DNA from: Alnus glutinosa | Taxonomy: Eukaryota; Streptophyta; Magnoliopsida; Fagales; Betulaceae | Direction: 5' to 3' | DNA length: 64,000 bases | NCBI RefSeq assembly: GCF_958979055.1 | Contig: NC_084886.1 | Span: 51,791,654-51,855,653, forward strand | Shown here: positions 37,297 through 55,605 of the stretch, piece by piece | Layout: each line of letters starts with the position of its first letter | Position numbering within the stretch: position 1 is the first letter of the stretch | The notes under the pieces: generated by a model | Database searches by the model: none | What the model was told of the DNA's origin: nothing | Seen by the model: only the letters and a program-made list of their open reading frames with translations | Translations under genes and position numbers: made by a program

Positions 37297-39642
37297 ATCT
37301 GAAATAAATTTTTTAGAGCCTTTTTGCTCAGGCTTGGTAATTGGTAGCAACAACAAATAACAAAAAATAGTTCAAGTAGGAAGTAGGATGTGATATTGCA
37401 GTATCTCTGTGGGTAAATATTGAGGAGAAGAGGCTGCAATGCCACATCCTAGGTTGTGTAATGTATCTAGCTATATTCAAATGTCACCCCTCCTTATTCC
37501 TGGAAGGGAATGAATTCATGAGAAACATAAAAAAAAGCTCCACTTCTATGAACTGCATTCCCCACCAACTTGATGTAGATAGGTTTATTCACCCATGACT
37601 CATGCAGAAAGTTTGAAGAGCTAGCCAGCTATGGATTTATATTGAACCATTATGGTGGCATTTGTCCTTTTCCTAAGTTCGTGTTGAAATTCAAGATAAA
37701 ACAGCAATAACTCCCTTACTGAATTTAGCATCAGTTTCATTTTTACATTTTTACATTGTATGCATTGGGGCAGCCACATTAATGTTGACAAATAAACAGA
37801 TAATGGATTGTGATTGTTGGAGTTTTACATGTGATGGAACCCCACATAGAGTAATAACTATATAACTGAATGGTTGATATTGTCTTATCCAAATCCATAG
37901 GCTTAAGCTTTTAAAATAAGGTAATTTATTACTGATTGAGAAGGATATTATAATGTGGGCTGTAAGAGAGTTGAAAGGCAGACGATTAAAAACAATCTTA
38001 TGCAAAATATGTTTTAAGTGCAGCAATGTATAATATCTGAAAACAATGAAATGGTCTTAAACATTGGAATCGAATAAGAACAGAAGAGAAGATTGTACGA
38101 AGGATTAGCTTGGAGATCAGAACGATAATTGTTACTAAAAGATTCAAATTGACGATTGAAAATGTGGAGCTATGTAGCGGATATTGGAGCTACCGGAAAA
38201 TATCCTTGGAAGATAGAAGGGTTGACTTGATTTGTAATGTTAAGTTTTGAATACAAGTAGTAGTTTTATTTGTTGTTGCTCTATTTGTTTCGGTGTGAAA
38301 TGTTCTGTTAAAAAATATTTACAGCATTTGGCTCATACGAAAAATCAACGATAGCAGAAAATGATTGGCGGCAAAAAATGGACGATGACTTTCGGCAAAC
38401 ACAAACAGCTGATTTTGGCGGCTTGCTGCTGATTCCGGCGGACTCTGGCAGAGGTTTCTAGCGAACTTAAGTGGCCGGGGACGATTTTGGACAAGCTCCG
38501 GTGGCAGTTTCCGGAGACCTCTACCGGTTGCCAGCAGCAACAGAGGTTTCTGGTGAACTCCTGCGGCAATGTTTGGCAACCTTCAACTGGGAAAAGGGCT
38601 TACGGTTTTAAGAAAAGGAAAACCATTTTACAGAAAAAATTAAATCAGTTTTCCTAGTTAACCAAAAAGATTTTCAGTTTGACAATAATTTTCGGTCGTA
38701 CCAAACACTAAAAATAGGAATTGCAAAACAAAATTACAGAATAAACGGAGCCTTAGCATAAATGAGATGAGACGCGGAAGTCTTTTTTAAGTTAATGGTT
38801 GGATTTTTAGTTTGTTAGCCACTGGCTTGTAACTGGTGATCGAGTCGCTATGTTCCAACATCAATGCTTCTTCCAGATGTGTTTCTTAGTTGGAGCTAAA
38901 TATAAAGAGAATACCAACAATAGCCGGCCAGCAAACATGCAACTTTGGCAATCAGAAACAAAGTTCAACAACTCAACCCTATACTTTTCTAGTGGCAGCC
39001 ATCAATACAAGATCAATCAAACAAATTAAAATAGCCAAATAGGCTCAAGAGAAGAACCAGTTTTCTTCTTCTTATATATCCCATTGTATTCATCGTAATC
39101 TAATCCTTTTTTCAAATCAGAAAGTACACCCTCTATTCTTAGGTAGGCCTTCACGTTTTATTTTAGGTTATCCGGAAGTAATGGAGGAGTGTTTGTAAAC
39201 ATTAAGTTTTATTTTAATAAAACTCTCATTCATCTAAAAAGGGGGGCAATTTCTCACTTCACCTAAAATTAGTGTTGACAATTTTTGATACTAACCGTAA
39301 ATCCAAGAGTCTGGCACAAAATTCGTGGACTAGAGTTGAGGGATCTGACCCGTTTAATTAAATGGGTTAAGTTAGGGCTGACCTATATAGTCTTAATACT
39401 AATTATCTTTCGACACAACATAAATCCAACACATGACATTTAAGATTGACATTTTTTAACACAGCCCGCGAACCTGACACGAACCTAATACATAAGTAGC
39501 GGGATTGAGAGGTTTGACACGTTTAATTAAATGAGTTGGATTATAATCTTATGCCCATGCGTCGACACAACTCAAACCCAACACGCAACCACTACTTTGC
39601 GCCACCAGCACTACATCAAAAGAAATTTGGTGGGCACCCAGA
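37297..39642. other. 3' flank of ABCC copy A
   Basis: No gene was seen. Most of it is paralogous to 52,946-54,985. A moderately GC-rich stretch at 38,340-38,580 has repeated GGCGG / CTCCGG motifs and is shared with B (54,040-54,290). About 420 bases (38,763-39,180) are absent from B. A TTTAATTAAA-type dispersed repeat occupies 39,270-39,600. Confidence 0.6.
39270..39600 (+). repeat. Dispersed TTTAATTAAA repeat
   Basis: It contains CCGTTTAATTAAATGGGTTAA, GACCTATATAGTCTTAATAC and a second GACACGTTTAATTAAATGAG. It matches the copy at 54,620-54,950 closely because it lies inside the duplicated block. Confidence 0.6.
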
Positions 39643-41461
39643 ACCAAGTCCTTAGTAGCAAGTCATCTAGCTGAGTCTTTAGCGGGAGCCGTGACAATAA
39701 GGGCTTTTGAGAAGGAAAACAAGTTTTTTGCAGAAAATCTTGACCTCATTGATACCAATGCTAGACCTTTTTTCCACAACTTTTCAGCAAATGAGTGGTT
39801 GGTCCAATGGATTGAAATAATCTGTGCAGCTGTTTTTGCCTCTGCAGCACTTTGCATGGTTTTGCTTCCTCCCCGGAGTTTTAGCTCTGGTGAGCATTCA
39901 AATGTTGTTCTTGGAACTATGACCATTGTAGTCATTTAGAAGTTTACAATGACATCGAACTACTGACAGGATTTATGGGGATGTCACTTTCTTATGGTCT
40001 TTCCTTAAGCAATAACCTTGTCCCGTACAATTCAAAAGCAGTGCGGTATAGCAAATGACATCATTTCTGTAGAAAGGCCATATCAATATGTGCATATTCC
40101 CAGTGAAGCCCCTCAAGTCATAGAAGGGAGTCGCCCTACGGCAGATTGGCCGGCTGTGGGGAAAGTAGAGATACAAGATTTGCAGGTAATATTTGTTGCT
40201 TTAATGGTATAACTTCAAAAACAAAAGGTTAGCATACTGAGAAAGTTGATCTCAAAACAGGTCAGATATAGGCCCAATGCACCTCTCGTTCTTTGTGGGA
40301 TAAATTGCACTTTTGAAGGAGGGCACAAGATTGGTATTGTTGGCCGAACTGGCAGTGGGAAGACTACCCTCATAAGTGCTCTTTTTCGTTTGGTAGAGCC
40401 AGCTGCAGGGAAGATTACAGTTGATGGCATTGACATCTCTGAAATTGGACTTCACGATCTGAGGTCACGTTTCGGAATAATACCTCAAGATCCTACTCTT
40501 TTTAATGGGACTGTGAGATACAATTTGGATCCCTTGTCTCAATATTCTGACCAAGAAATCTGGGAGGTAATGCTTAGAATCTTTTCCTTATGTGGTTGCT
40601 TTAACACTAGAAAGTACCTATAATTCTGCATGGTTGCAAATATGTACGAATTGACGTTAGTTTCCGTTTGAAGGTTATTGGAAAGTGTCAGCTGCAAGAG
40701 GCTCTTGAGGAAAAAGAAAAGGGCCTCGAAGCCTTAGGTTAAGGTTTCAAACTTTCAATATTGTGATTTGCAGCATTTGCTGAGTTTAAATTATCTTTAA
40801 TAACTATGATGCTGTTATTCAGTTGTGGAAGATGGATCGAATTGGAGCGTGGGGCAGCGGCAACTTTTCTGTTTAGGGCGTGTACTTTTGAGGAAAAGTC
40901 GGATATTGGTGCTCGATGAAGCAACTGCATCAATTGATAATGCAACTGATATGATTCTGCAGAAAACTATTCGGACTGAATTTGCAGATTGTACTGTAAT
41001 CATTGTGGCACACAGGATACCAACCGTGATGGATTGCACTATGGTTCTTGCCATTAGCGATGGTGAGTTACATCAATTACTTTAACCTCTCATCTAAATA
41101 ATGCTCCTTATATTTGTGCATGTGCCTTGAACCTTTGTCGAAGGATAACTTCCACTAGTAGTGATGTTAAGTAGTCTCATATCTGAGATTCTTCATCCAC
41201 AATTACAGAACCGAGACCTCCATTTTTCTATCTAATCCTTTGCTGGAATTGACCTCACAACATTTACATTCAAAATGCAAAGGCAATAACTTTATATTAA
41301 AATATTTTTGTTCGAACTTTGAAGTAAATGATTTCATTTCTGTTTCAGGAAAAGTAATGGAGTATGATAAACCTATGAACTTGAAGAAGAGAGAAGATTC
41401 CCTGTTCGGGCAGCTTGTGAAGGAATACTGGTCCCGTTCTGAGTCTACAGAACCCCATTGA
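39643..41461 (+). pseudogene. ABCC10-like 3' half, truncated and frameshifted
   Basis: Remnant of a third ABCC gene, with exons equivalent to 6-11: 39,643-39,889 (5' end missing), 39,970-40,185, 40,261-40,566, 40,674-40,737, 40,823-41,062 and 41,349-41,461. Splice sites are still GT-AG. Exon 7 equivalent is 216 nt against 215 in copies A and B. The extra base lies near the CTTGTCCCG stretch at about 40,017 and brings a stop soon after (AAATGA, about 40,053). The later exons are open and keep NBD2: [28 protein letters not shown]. The 5' end starts abruptly inside exon 6 at the border of duplication block A, without promoter, TMD0, TMD1 or NBD1. It differs from A and B much more than they differ from each other, so it derives from an older duplicate. 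A truncated transcript is possible but no functional transporter can be made. Confidence 0.88.
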
Positions 41462-42269
41462 ACGTAACAATAATTTCTTATGCTGGCTTTCTGAAAAATG
41501 GGAAGAAAAAAAAAGGTTTTAAGTAGGAAGCAGGGGAAAAAAAGCTTCAATGGGGCTCTAAAGAAAAAGAAAAGCATTGAGAGGCCATGTTCTAGGTTGT
41601 GTAGTGTATCTAGTTGTATGGAAGTGCTATGCTCCCTGGCCTCTTTCTAAAGAAGGCAACATTTATAATATTAGAGCTCCACTATTATGAACAGCATCCT
41701 CCGCCATTTTGATTTGAACAGGCGCATTCAATGCATCTTTGTGGAGTTTATGGGTTTTCCCACTGCAGGGGTAATAACCATAATTATTCTGCAGAAAACA
41801 TTTAGACTGAATTTGTTTGTGGTACTGTGATTCCAGTGGCTCACAGGATACCAATGCAGACTAGATGGGGAACTGGTAGGTTAAAATAATGGACCTCAGG
41901 TAAGGAATGAACGGAGCCTCTGTAACATATAAGGATGTATTCCATTTCTAAAAGAAGTTATTGAATGAATTAGTTTTTTCCCCTATAAACTTGAGATGAG
42001 ACTTCTCTTTATCAATGGTGAGAGTCCATTGTGGTGTGTGTCGACTGAAGTGTGTGATCTTGTTTACTGTTGAATAGGGTTGAGGAGTTGAACTATTTAA
42101 TTAAATGGATAGAGTTGTGATTAACCTATACAGTTATATATATTTGTCTTATGACTCGAACCCGATACTTTGACGTGATATCTATTATATTGCAATGCAA
42201 AAATAAAACCCATATAGTAAAATATAAAATCTCTTTAAACTACCATCCCACTGTTATTAAAATTTATAG
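41462..42269. other. 3' flank of the ABCC pseudogene with exon-10 remnant
   Basis: Resemblance to the 3' flanks of A and B continues to about 41,730 (CTAGGTTGTGTA-type motif). A stretch at 41,786-41,856 matches part of ABCC exon 10 (CTGCAGAAAACA...ACTGAATTTG...GTGGCTCACAGGATACC) with several changes. A dispersed-repeat copy lies at about 42,065-42,175. No gene. Confidence 0.6.
41786..41856 (+). pseudogene. Isolated ABCC exon-10 remnant
   Basis: About 70 bases align with codons for the [20 protein letters not shown] region of NBD2 (compare 36,831-36,900), including the CACAGGATACC stretch. The frame is broken by substitutions and no flanking exon is present. It lies about 330 bases after the stop codon of the truncated ABCC copy. 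Confidence 0.7.
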
Positions 42270-42787
42270 GGAAAAATGTATTATTGGTCTATGTGGTTGG
42301 CCTAAATTACAAATCACTCGTGGTGGTATCAACATAAGATCTCTGTAGTTGGCTTAATTTATAAATCAATTTCTGGAGTCAAATTTCATTAAAAAATTTG
42401 ACAGATTCCGTTAAACGCCACGTAAGCGCCAATAAGATAGTAATATGTGTCCATCTTAATAAAAAAAATATAAATATATTAAAAAAAATAAATTAAACTT
42501 ATTTTTTTAAAAAAATTAAATCAAATTACATCTTTTTTTTTTTAAATTTTTTTTTTTTGTTTATTTATTGATTTTTTTTATTAAGATGGACACGTGTTAC
42601 TATCTTGTTGATTGATATGACGCTTCCGTAGCGTTTAACAGAATCTGTCAAATTTTTTAATCGAATTTGTCTCCAGAGATTGATTTGTAAATTAAGCCAA
42701 CCACAAAGATTTTTGAATTCTTATTAATATCACATGAGGTGATTTATAATTTAGGTCGACCATAAGAATTAATAGTGCATTTTTCTC
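42270..42787. mobile_element. Long-arm hairpin MITE, about 518 bp
   Basis: The left arm (42,270-42,470) and right arm (42,575-42,787) are inverted copies across about 200 bases. Matching blocks include GAAAAATG, GGCTTAATTTATAAATCAAT, AAAAAATTTGACAGATTC, GTTAAACGC, and GTCCATCTTAATAAAAA. The loop is A/T-rich. There is no coding capacity. RNA copied through it would form a near-perfect long hairpin. Confidence 0.8.
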
Positions 42788-42914
42788 AAAATTATATACA
42801 ACAAATTAATTTTTTAATATTTTTAAACAAAAAAGAAAAAGAAAGAGAGAGAGGAGGTCACTCCCTTTGGCCGTCTGGCCGTAAATTGAAATATCCAGGC
42901 CGGCGCCAGAGGCA

Positions 42915-42921
42915 TATAAAA
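42915..42921 (+). promoter_or_regulatory. TATA box of the orphan first exon
   Basis: TATAAAA stands 134 bases before the ATG at 43,055, in a GC-richer context (GGCCGGCGCCAGAGG upstream). This is a typical plant core promoter, with transcription start expected near 42,945-42,950. Confidence 0.6.
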
Positions 42922-43054
42922 ACTCCTCAGTAGACTACGGCATCGGAAAGAAATTCTTTTGGTATTTCCAGCCATCCAAACGAGTCAAATATTACTGCCA
43001 CCAAGATTGTGCTCATCAATCTTCTTTCCTCTAAGCTCTGCACCTCCACCATCG

Positions 43055-43281
43055 ATGGCCTTCACAAGCTCTTTCTCAAAACAGCCCAACCCATGTTTTC
43101 CCTCACCCTTCCAAACCCAAGAACTCGTAGGATTTAATCCTTCACGATATTTTCCAACCCCAAATTTGAGATTCTCAACTACCCATCAACACTCCTCGAC
43201 AAGAACAAGCTCCAAGAAACATCACAACGGCAGCGTTCTTCTTCAACAAACCCAAGTCAAATCGAGATTCTTCAAGACCCA
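43055..43281 (+). pseudogene. Orphan first exon, probable plastid transit peptide
   Basis: An ATG opens 75 codons and two bases, then a good donor (CCCA|GTAAGC) at 43,282. The peptide begins MAFTSSFSKQPNPCFPSPF. It is rich in Ser, Thr, Pro, Lys, Arg and His, and has almost no acidic residues (one Glu in 75), as in chloroplast transit peptides. I do not recognise the protein. No following exon was found: within 130 bases the sequence passes into a segment paralogous to 58,706-58,960, and then into duplication block B. The gene is therefore probably cut off by rearrangement, leaving promoter and exon 1. Less likely, a very long intron exists and the rest lies beyond the window. Confidence 0.6.
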
Positions 43282-43410
43282 GTAAGCACTTGATGATCTA
43301 ATTTAGCAACTTTAATTCATCAAAAAAAAAAAAAATATCAACTTTATTTCGTAATTGATATTTACTTTTCCAACAATTCTATGTCCCTTTCAAATTTACT
43401 CACGCTTTCA

Positions 43411-43640
43411 GGCATGAATTGAGGTAGAAGGAAGGTGACGTGAGCCACGACAGCATCCCACTTCTAAGTTCTCTCATTCCGTTCTATAATTCTCCACCTT
43501 CCCAAACAGTATTTCCATTTTTGATCTCAATGATCATTGCTCAATGAATATGAAAATAATTAAGAATCCATTCATCAATGCAACACCGCCAACCTTTAAA
43601 TCTTTTCAAGAATAAAGGTAAAGGTTGGCTTCCATTTTCC
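43411..43640 (+). repeat. ABCC-upstream-like segment, copy 1
   Basis: It shares GAGGTAGAAGGAAGGTGACG, AGCATCCCACTTCTAAGTTC and AACCTTTAAATCTTTTCAAG with 58,706-58,960, which lies upstream of ABCC copy C. A short GACGTGAGCCATGAC match also occurs at 28,621, upstream of copy A. Probably a relic of an ABCC 5' flank. Confidence 0.6.
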
Positions 43641-44304
43641 TGCACGATGTTTGATCAGACGGTGTAAAAGATGTACTTGACCGAAGAAAGCTTTAAGACA
43701 ACTTTTAACTGAACCAATACTGAAACGCAGCGATTAATAGGCAGAATTTTGGGAATAACTTATGCTTAAATGGACACGTGAGTTGCACATGACCGATTTT
43801 TCGTCTAAACAGATGGGCGAGTGGATGAAAAGTAAATTTTGTCACACTTTGGCAAGTTCGGGAGGGTCATCTCTTAATTTTGATACATTGAGAAGTATAT
43901 CGCCAGGTCGTAGATAAAAGAGGGGGGTAAAATGTCTTTTTCCCAAACAAGTAATATAATACCCCATGTTTATGATATAATTTATTTACTTTTTTTCACT
44001 TTATCATATTTTTCAATAACAATCGATATTAAAATATTCTTATATTTTTTTTTATATTAAATTAATAATTTTTTATTTATTTAAATAAAAAATTTCATTA
44101 CAATTTTTTTTTTTTTAACTTTTTTATATAAATTATTTTTACTTTATATTATATTATCACATTTTATTTAATTTTAAAATTAACAACCAATCTTTCTTTC
44201 TTCCTCACCGTTGTAGATACTCTCTCTTGTTTTTTGTTTGGCTACCAAAGTCTTACCTACAAGGCCATTGTTTTCAATATGGGAGTTGTACATTTAGGAT
44301 TTCC
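43641..44304. other. Spacer before duplication block B
   Basis: AT-rich sequence with T runs; no gene, no recognised repeat. Confidence 0.5.
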
Positions 44305-45622
44305 TACTCGTTTATATCTTTCGTCACTGATCTCTCTCTCACACACTCAGGGAGGGCTGAGGAGATTCAAATCTCAAATGATTACGTTTTGATACATATC
44401 AGAAAAGCAAAATTCCCCATATTTGACTCATCAGTCGGGTGTGTGAAGGCACAAGAATTAACGTGGCGGCGACTTCGGGTTGGGTGCGATCCTAATTGCT
44501 GGTTTAATTTATTTTTCAATGAATGATTTTCTTCGCTAAATGTGGCCTATGCTACGATGGTTCAGTTGTTTAAGTCAATTTGAATGCTTCCTCTATATCC
44601 GTGTTTTTTTAATAATTTTTCGATGCATTGTTTCACGTTTTTTTTAAAATGCCCATGTGGGTCTCATTGGATGCGATGTGGGAATTTTTTTTTTTTTTTT
44701 TTTTTTGTTTTTAAATGTTCTCCTGTGTACTCGATCGTCTTGCATTCTCTCCCTCGCGGAGAATTTTAATAATAAAAAAAGGTCTGGTTTTGGTTGATCT
44801 TTGAGGATCACAACCTGCTATGACAATGTTGAATTGGGTACTTTTGTAGGAGTATTTGCACCGAAGCTCTGTTTGAATTACTGGCTAAGAGAGAAAAAAG
44901 GCTTTTGTTCTTAGTCAAATTAAGGTGTGTTCTCTACGATCATGAATTCTTAAAAGTGTATCTTTTCGCCATTCTCTTTCACAGGCCTCCATTTTTCAAC
45001 TCTGCTAATAGCTTTGATTCCTTAAACTTCTCTGATTTTTCTTTTTTAATGTGGGGAAGATAACTTTTCTGTATTTTTATGCACTCGAACTTAATATTGG
45101 CTCCATGTTGTTATGCCAATTGGGTTTGCGTCCTTCAAGATCACGAAATTCTGAGAATAAATTACCTTTTTTTTTTTTTTGGATGAATGTGAATAAATTA
45201 TCTTCGATACTATGCAACTCATTTTCACAAGCAGACAGCTACATTGGAGTTTTAGTTTCAGCGTAGCTAGTGGGTTTGACCCTTTAAACTTTTTTTTTTT
45301 TGTATGAATTTTGACCCTTTAAACTTATCAGAATTTTGGTTGTCATTGTAATAAGGGGGCTCGGTATATTATCTTGGCCTTGCACAGTTGCACTTACAAT
45401 TTCTTTGATGGGGGCACTTCCTCTTGTCATTAGCTTCATGGTGCTGCATGCTGGTGTTTTCTTCTTTTCCTTTCCTTTTCCCCCAAAAAAATTCGTTGTA
45501 GTTTGCTTCCTGTATACTGTTGGTTGGCTGCTTTAAAGAATTGATACAAAAAAAATGTTGGCATGTGTATAATTATGTTCTTGTATGCAATACAGGGTTT
45601 GAAGAGCAAAGAGACAAGTATT

Positions 45623-52945
<7,323 letters not shown>

Positions 52946-53171
52946 ATCTGAAAATAAATTTTTTAGAGCTTTTTTTCTCAGGCTTGGTAGCAACATCAAA
53001 TAACAAAAAATAGTTCAAGTAGGAAGTAGGATGTGATAATGATATTGCAGTATCTCTGGGGGTAAATATTGAGGAGAAGAGGCTGCAATGCCACATCCTA
53101 GGTTGTGTAATATATCTAGCTATATTCAAATGTCACCCCTCCTTATTCCTGGAAGGAAATGAATTCATGAG

Positions 53172-53177
<6 letters not shown>

Positions 53178-53240
<63 letters not shown>
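53178..53240 (+). repeat. Poly-A run of 63 bases
   Basis: At the equivalent position in block A (about 37,528) there are only eight or nine A. Either a large mononucleotide expansion or an assembly artefact. Confidence 0.9.
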
Positions 53241-53243
<3 letters not shown>

Positions 53244-54619
53244 CCACTTCTACGAACTGCAGTCACCACCAACTTGATGTAGATAGGTTTATTCACCCAT
53301 GACTCATGCAGAAAGGTTGAAGAGCTAGCCAGCTATGGATTTATATTGAACCATTATGGTGGCATTTGTCCTTTTCCTAAGTTCGTGTTGAAATTCAAGA
53401 TAAAACAGCAATAACTCCCTTACTGAATTTAGCATCAGTTTCATTTTTACATTGTATGCATTGGGGCAGCCACATTAATGTTGACAAATAAACAGATAAT
53501 GGATTGTGATTGTTGGAGTTTTACATGTGATGGAACCCCACATCGGGTAATTACTATATAACTGAATGGTTGATATTGTCTTATCCAAATCCATAGGCTT
53601 AAGCTTTTAAAATAAGGCAATTTATTACTGATTGGGAAGGATATTATAATGTGAGCTGTATGAGAGTTGAAAGGTAGAGGATTAAAAACAATCTTATGCA
53701 AAATATGTTTTAAGTGCAGCAATGTATAATATCTGAAAACAGAGAAATGGTCTTAAACATTGGAATCGAATAAGAACAGAAGAGAAGATTGTAGGAAGGA
53801 TTAGCTTGGAGATCAGAACGATAATTGTTACTAGAAGATTCAAATTGACGATTGAAATTGTGGAGCTATGTAGCGGATATTGGAGACTATCGGAAAATAT
53901 CCTTGGAAGATAGAAGGGTTGACTTGATTTGTAATGTTAAGTTTTGAATACAAGTAGTAGTTTTATTTGTTGTTGCTCTATTTGTTTCGGTGTGAAATGT
54001 TTTCCGTTAAAAAATATTTACAGGATTTGGCACGTACGAAAAATCAACGACAGCAGAAAATGATTGGCGGCAAAAAATGGATGATGACTTTCGGCAAACA
54101 CTGACAGCTGATTTTGGTGGCTTGCTGCTGATTCCGGCGAACTTTGCCAGAGGTTTCTAGCGAACTTAGGTGGCCGGGGACAATTTTGGACAAGCTCCGG
54201 TGGCAGTTTCCGGATACCTCTAGCGGTTGCCAGCAGTTATAGAGGTTTCTGGCGAACTCTTGCGGCAATTTTTGGCAACCTCCGTTCAGGTTGCGGAAAA
54301 TGCGCTACGAGAGAATGCATGCAAGAAAGAGAAGCTTCAACTCGGAAAAGAGTTTACGGTTTTAAGAAAAGGAAAACCATTTTACAAAAAAATTAAATAA
54401 GGTTTTCCTAATTAACCAAAAAGATTTTCAATTTGACCACGATTTTCGGTTGTACCAAACACTAAAAATACGAATTGAAAAACAAAATTACAGAACAAAC
54501 CGAGCCTTAGCAGAAAACTGATGAGAATGGAGGAGTGTTTGTAAACATTAAGTTTTATTTTAATAAAACTCTCATTCATCTAAAAAGGGGGGCAATTTCT
54601 CACCTCACCTAAAATTAGT

Positions 54620-54950
54620 GTTGACAATTTTTGACACTAACTGTAAATCCAAGAGTCCAGCAAAAAATTCGTGGAATAAGATTGAGGAATCTAACCCGTT
54701 TAATTAAACGGGTCGAGTTAGAGTTGACCTATATAGTCTTAATACTAATTATCTTTCGACACGACATAAATCTGACACATGACATTTTAAGACTGACATT
54801 TTTTAACACGACCCGCAAACCTGACACGAACCTAATACATAATTAGCGAAATTGAGAAGTTTGACACGTTTAATTAAATGAGTTGAATTATAATTTTATA
54901 CCAATGCGTCGACACAATTCAAACCAAACACGCAACCACTACTCTGTGCC
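54620..54950 (+). repeat. Dispersed TTTAATTAAA repeat
   Basis: Contains CCCGTTTAATTAAACGGGTC, a near-palindrome, then GACCTATATAGTCTTAATAC and a second GACACGTTTAATTAAATGAG. Block-B partner of 39,270-39,600. Confidence 0.6.
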
Positions 54951-55296
54951 ACCAGCACTACATCAAAAGAAATTTGGTGGACACCCAGAAAAGTCAGGCG
55001 CCGATATGCGGTTAATATTGCAGAGAAATGATTATCTATCCGTGGATGGGATCGTTGATTTGGTATGAAAGAATTGGATGGCATCCCCTCTAAAGATTAC
55101 AAATGTGAATTTGGCTGCCAAGTCGCATCAATTAAAGTAAAAACCCTTTCCCATTTGCGCATTATTGTCACTACTAACGATTTTTATTCGTATGGTTGGC
55201 CAATTAATGTAATCTCTTTGCAATCCAAGCGGTTTTCCATGATATCCTTATTCAAAGGAGGAAAGGAATGATACCCATAAAATTAATCTCTTACCA

Positions 55297-55298
<2 letters not shown>

Positions 55299-55340
<42 letters not shown>
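55299..55340. repeat. (TA)n microsatellite
   Basis: Pure TA run of about 42 bases. Confidence 0.95.
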
Positions 55341-55343
<3 letters not shown>

Positions 55344-55429
55344 GGTAGATTGCGAAGATATTACATAAGTGTTTATTCTAGGAGTATGAATTCGTGTTTG
55401 AGTTGCATTGAAACATGGATGTAAGGTGA

Positions 55430-55605
55430 TATGGGTCAACACTAACTCGACACGTTTAATTAAATGAATTCGATCCCTCAACCATAAACTGTTAATTTCA
55501 TATTAGGTTTATGGGTCGTGTCAAAAATTGTTATCGCATATCATGTTCGAATTATGTCGAGACATGGGTACGTATAAGACTATATAGGTCAATAATCTTT
55601 AACAA
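55430..55605 (-). repeat. Dispersed TTTAATTAAA repeat
   Basis: Minus-orientation member with CGACACGTTTAATTAAATGA, followed by GGGTCGTGTCAAAAATTG and ACTATATAGGTCAATAATC. Confidence 0.5.

Larger units (their letters stand above)
28665..39641 (+). repeat. Segmental duplication block A
   Basis: This block aligns almost base for base with 44,305-54,985, including promoter, leader intron, all eleven coding exons, introns and about 2.3 kb of 3' flank. Left border: shared sequence starts at CGTTTATATCTTTCGTC. Right border: shared sequence stops after GGTGGGCACCCAGAA here and GGTGGACACCCAGAA in block B. The main differences are a 50-bp leader deletion in A, about 420 extra bases at 38,763-39,180 in A, and a poly-A expansion in B. 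Confidence 0.9.

Noticed and set aside
39643-41461. Independent half-transporter gene with NBD2 only
   Set aside because: No promoter or start, a broken exon 7, and no membrane domain of its own; a truncated ABCC copy explains it.
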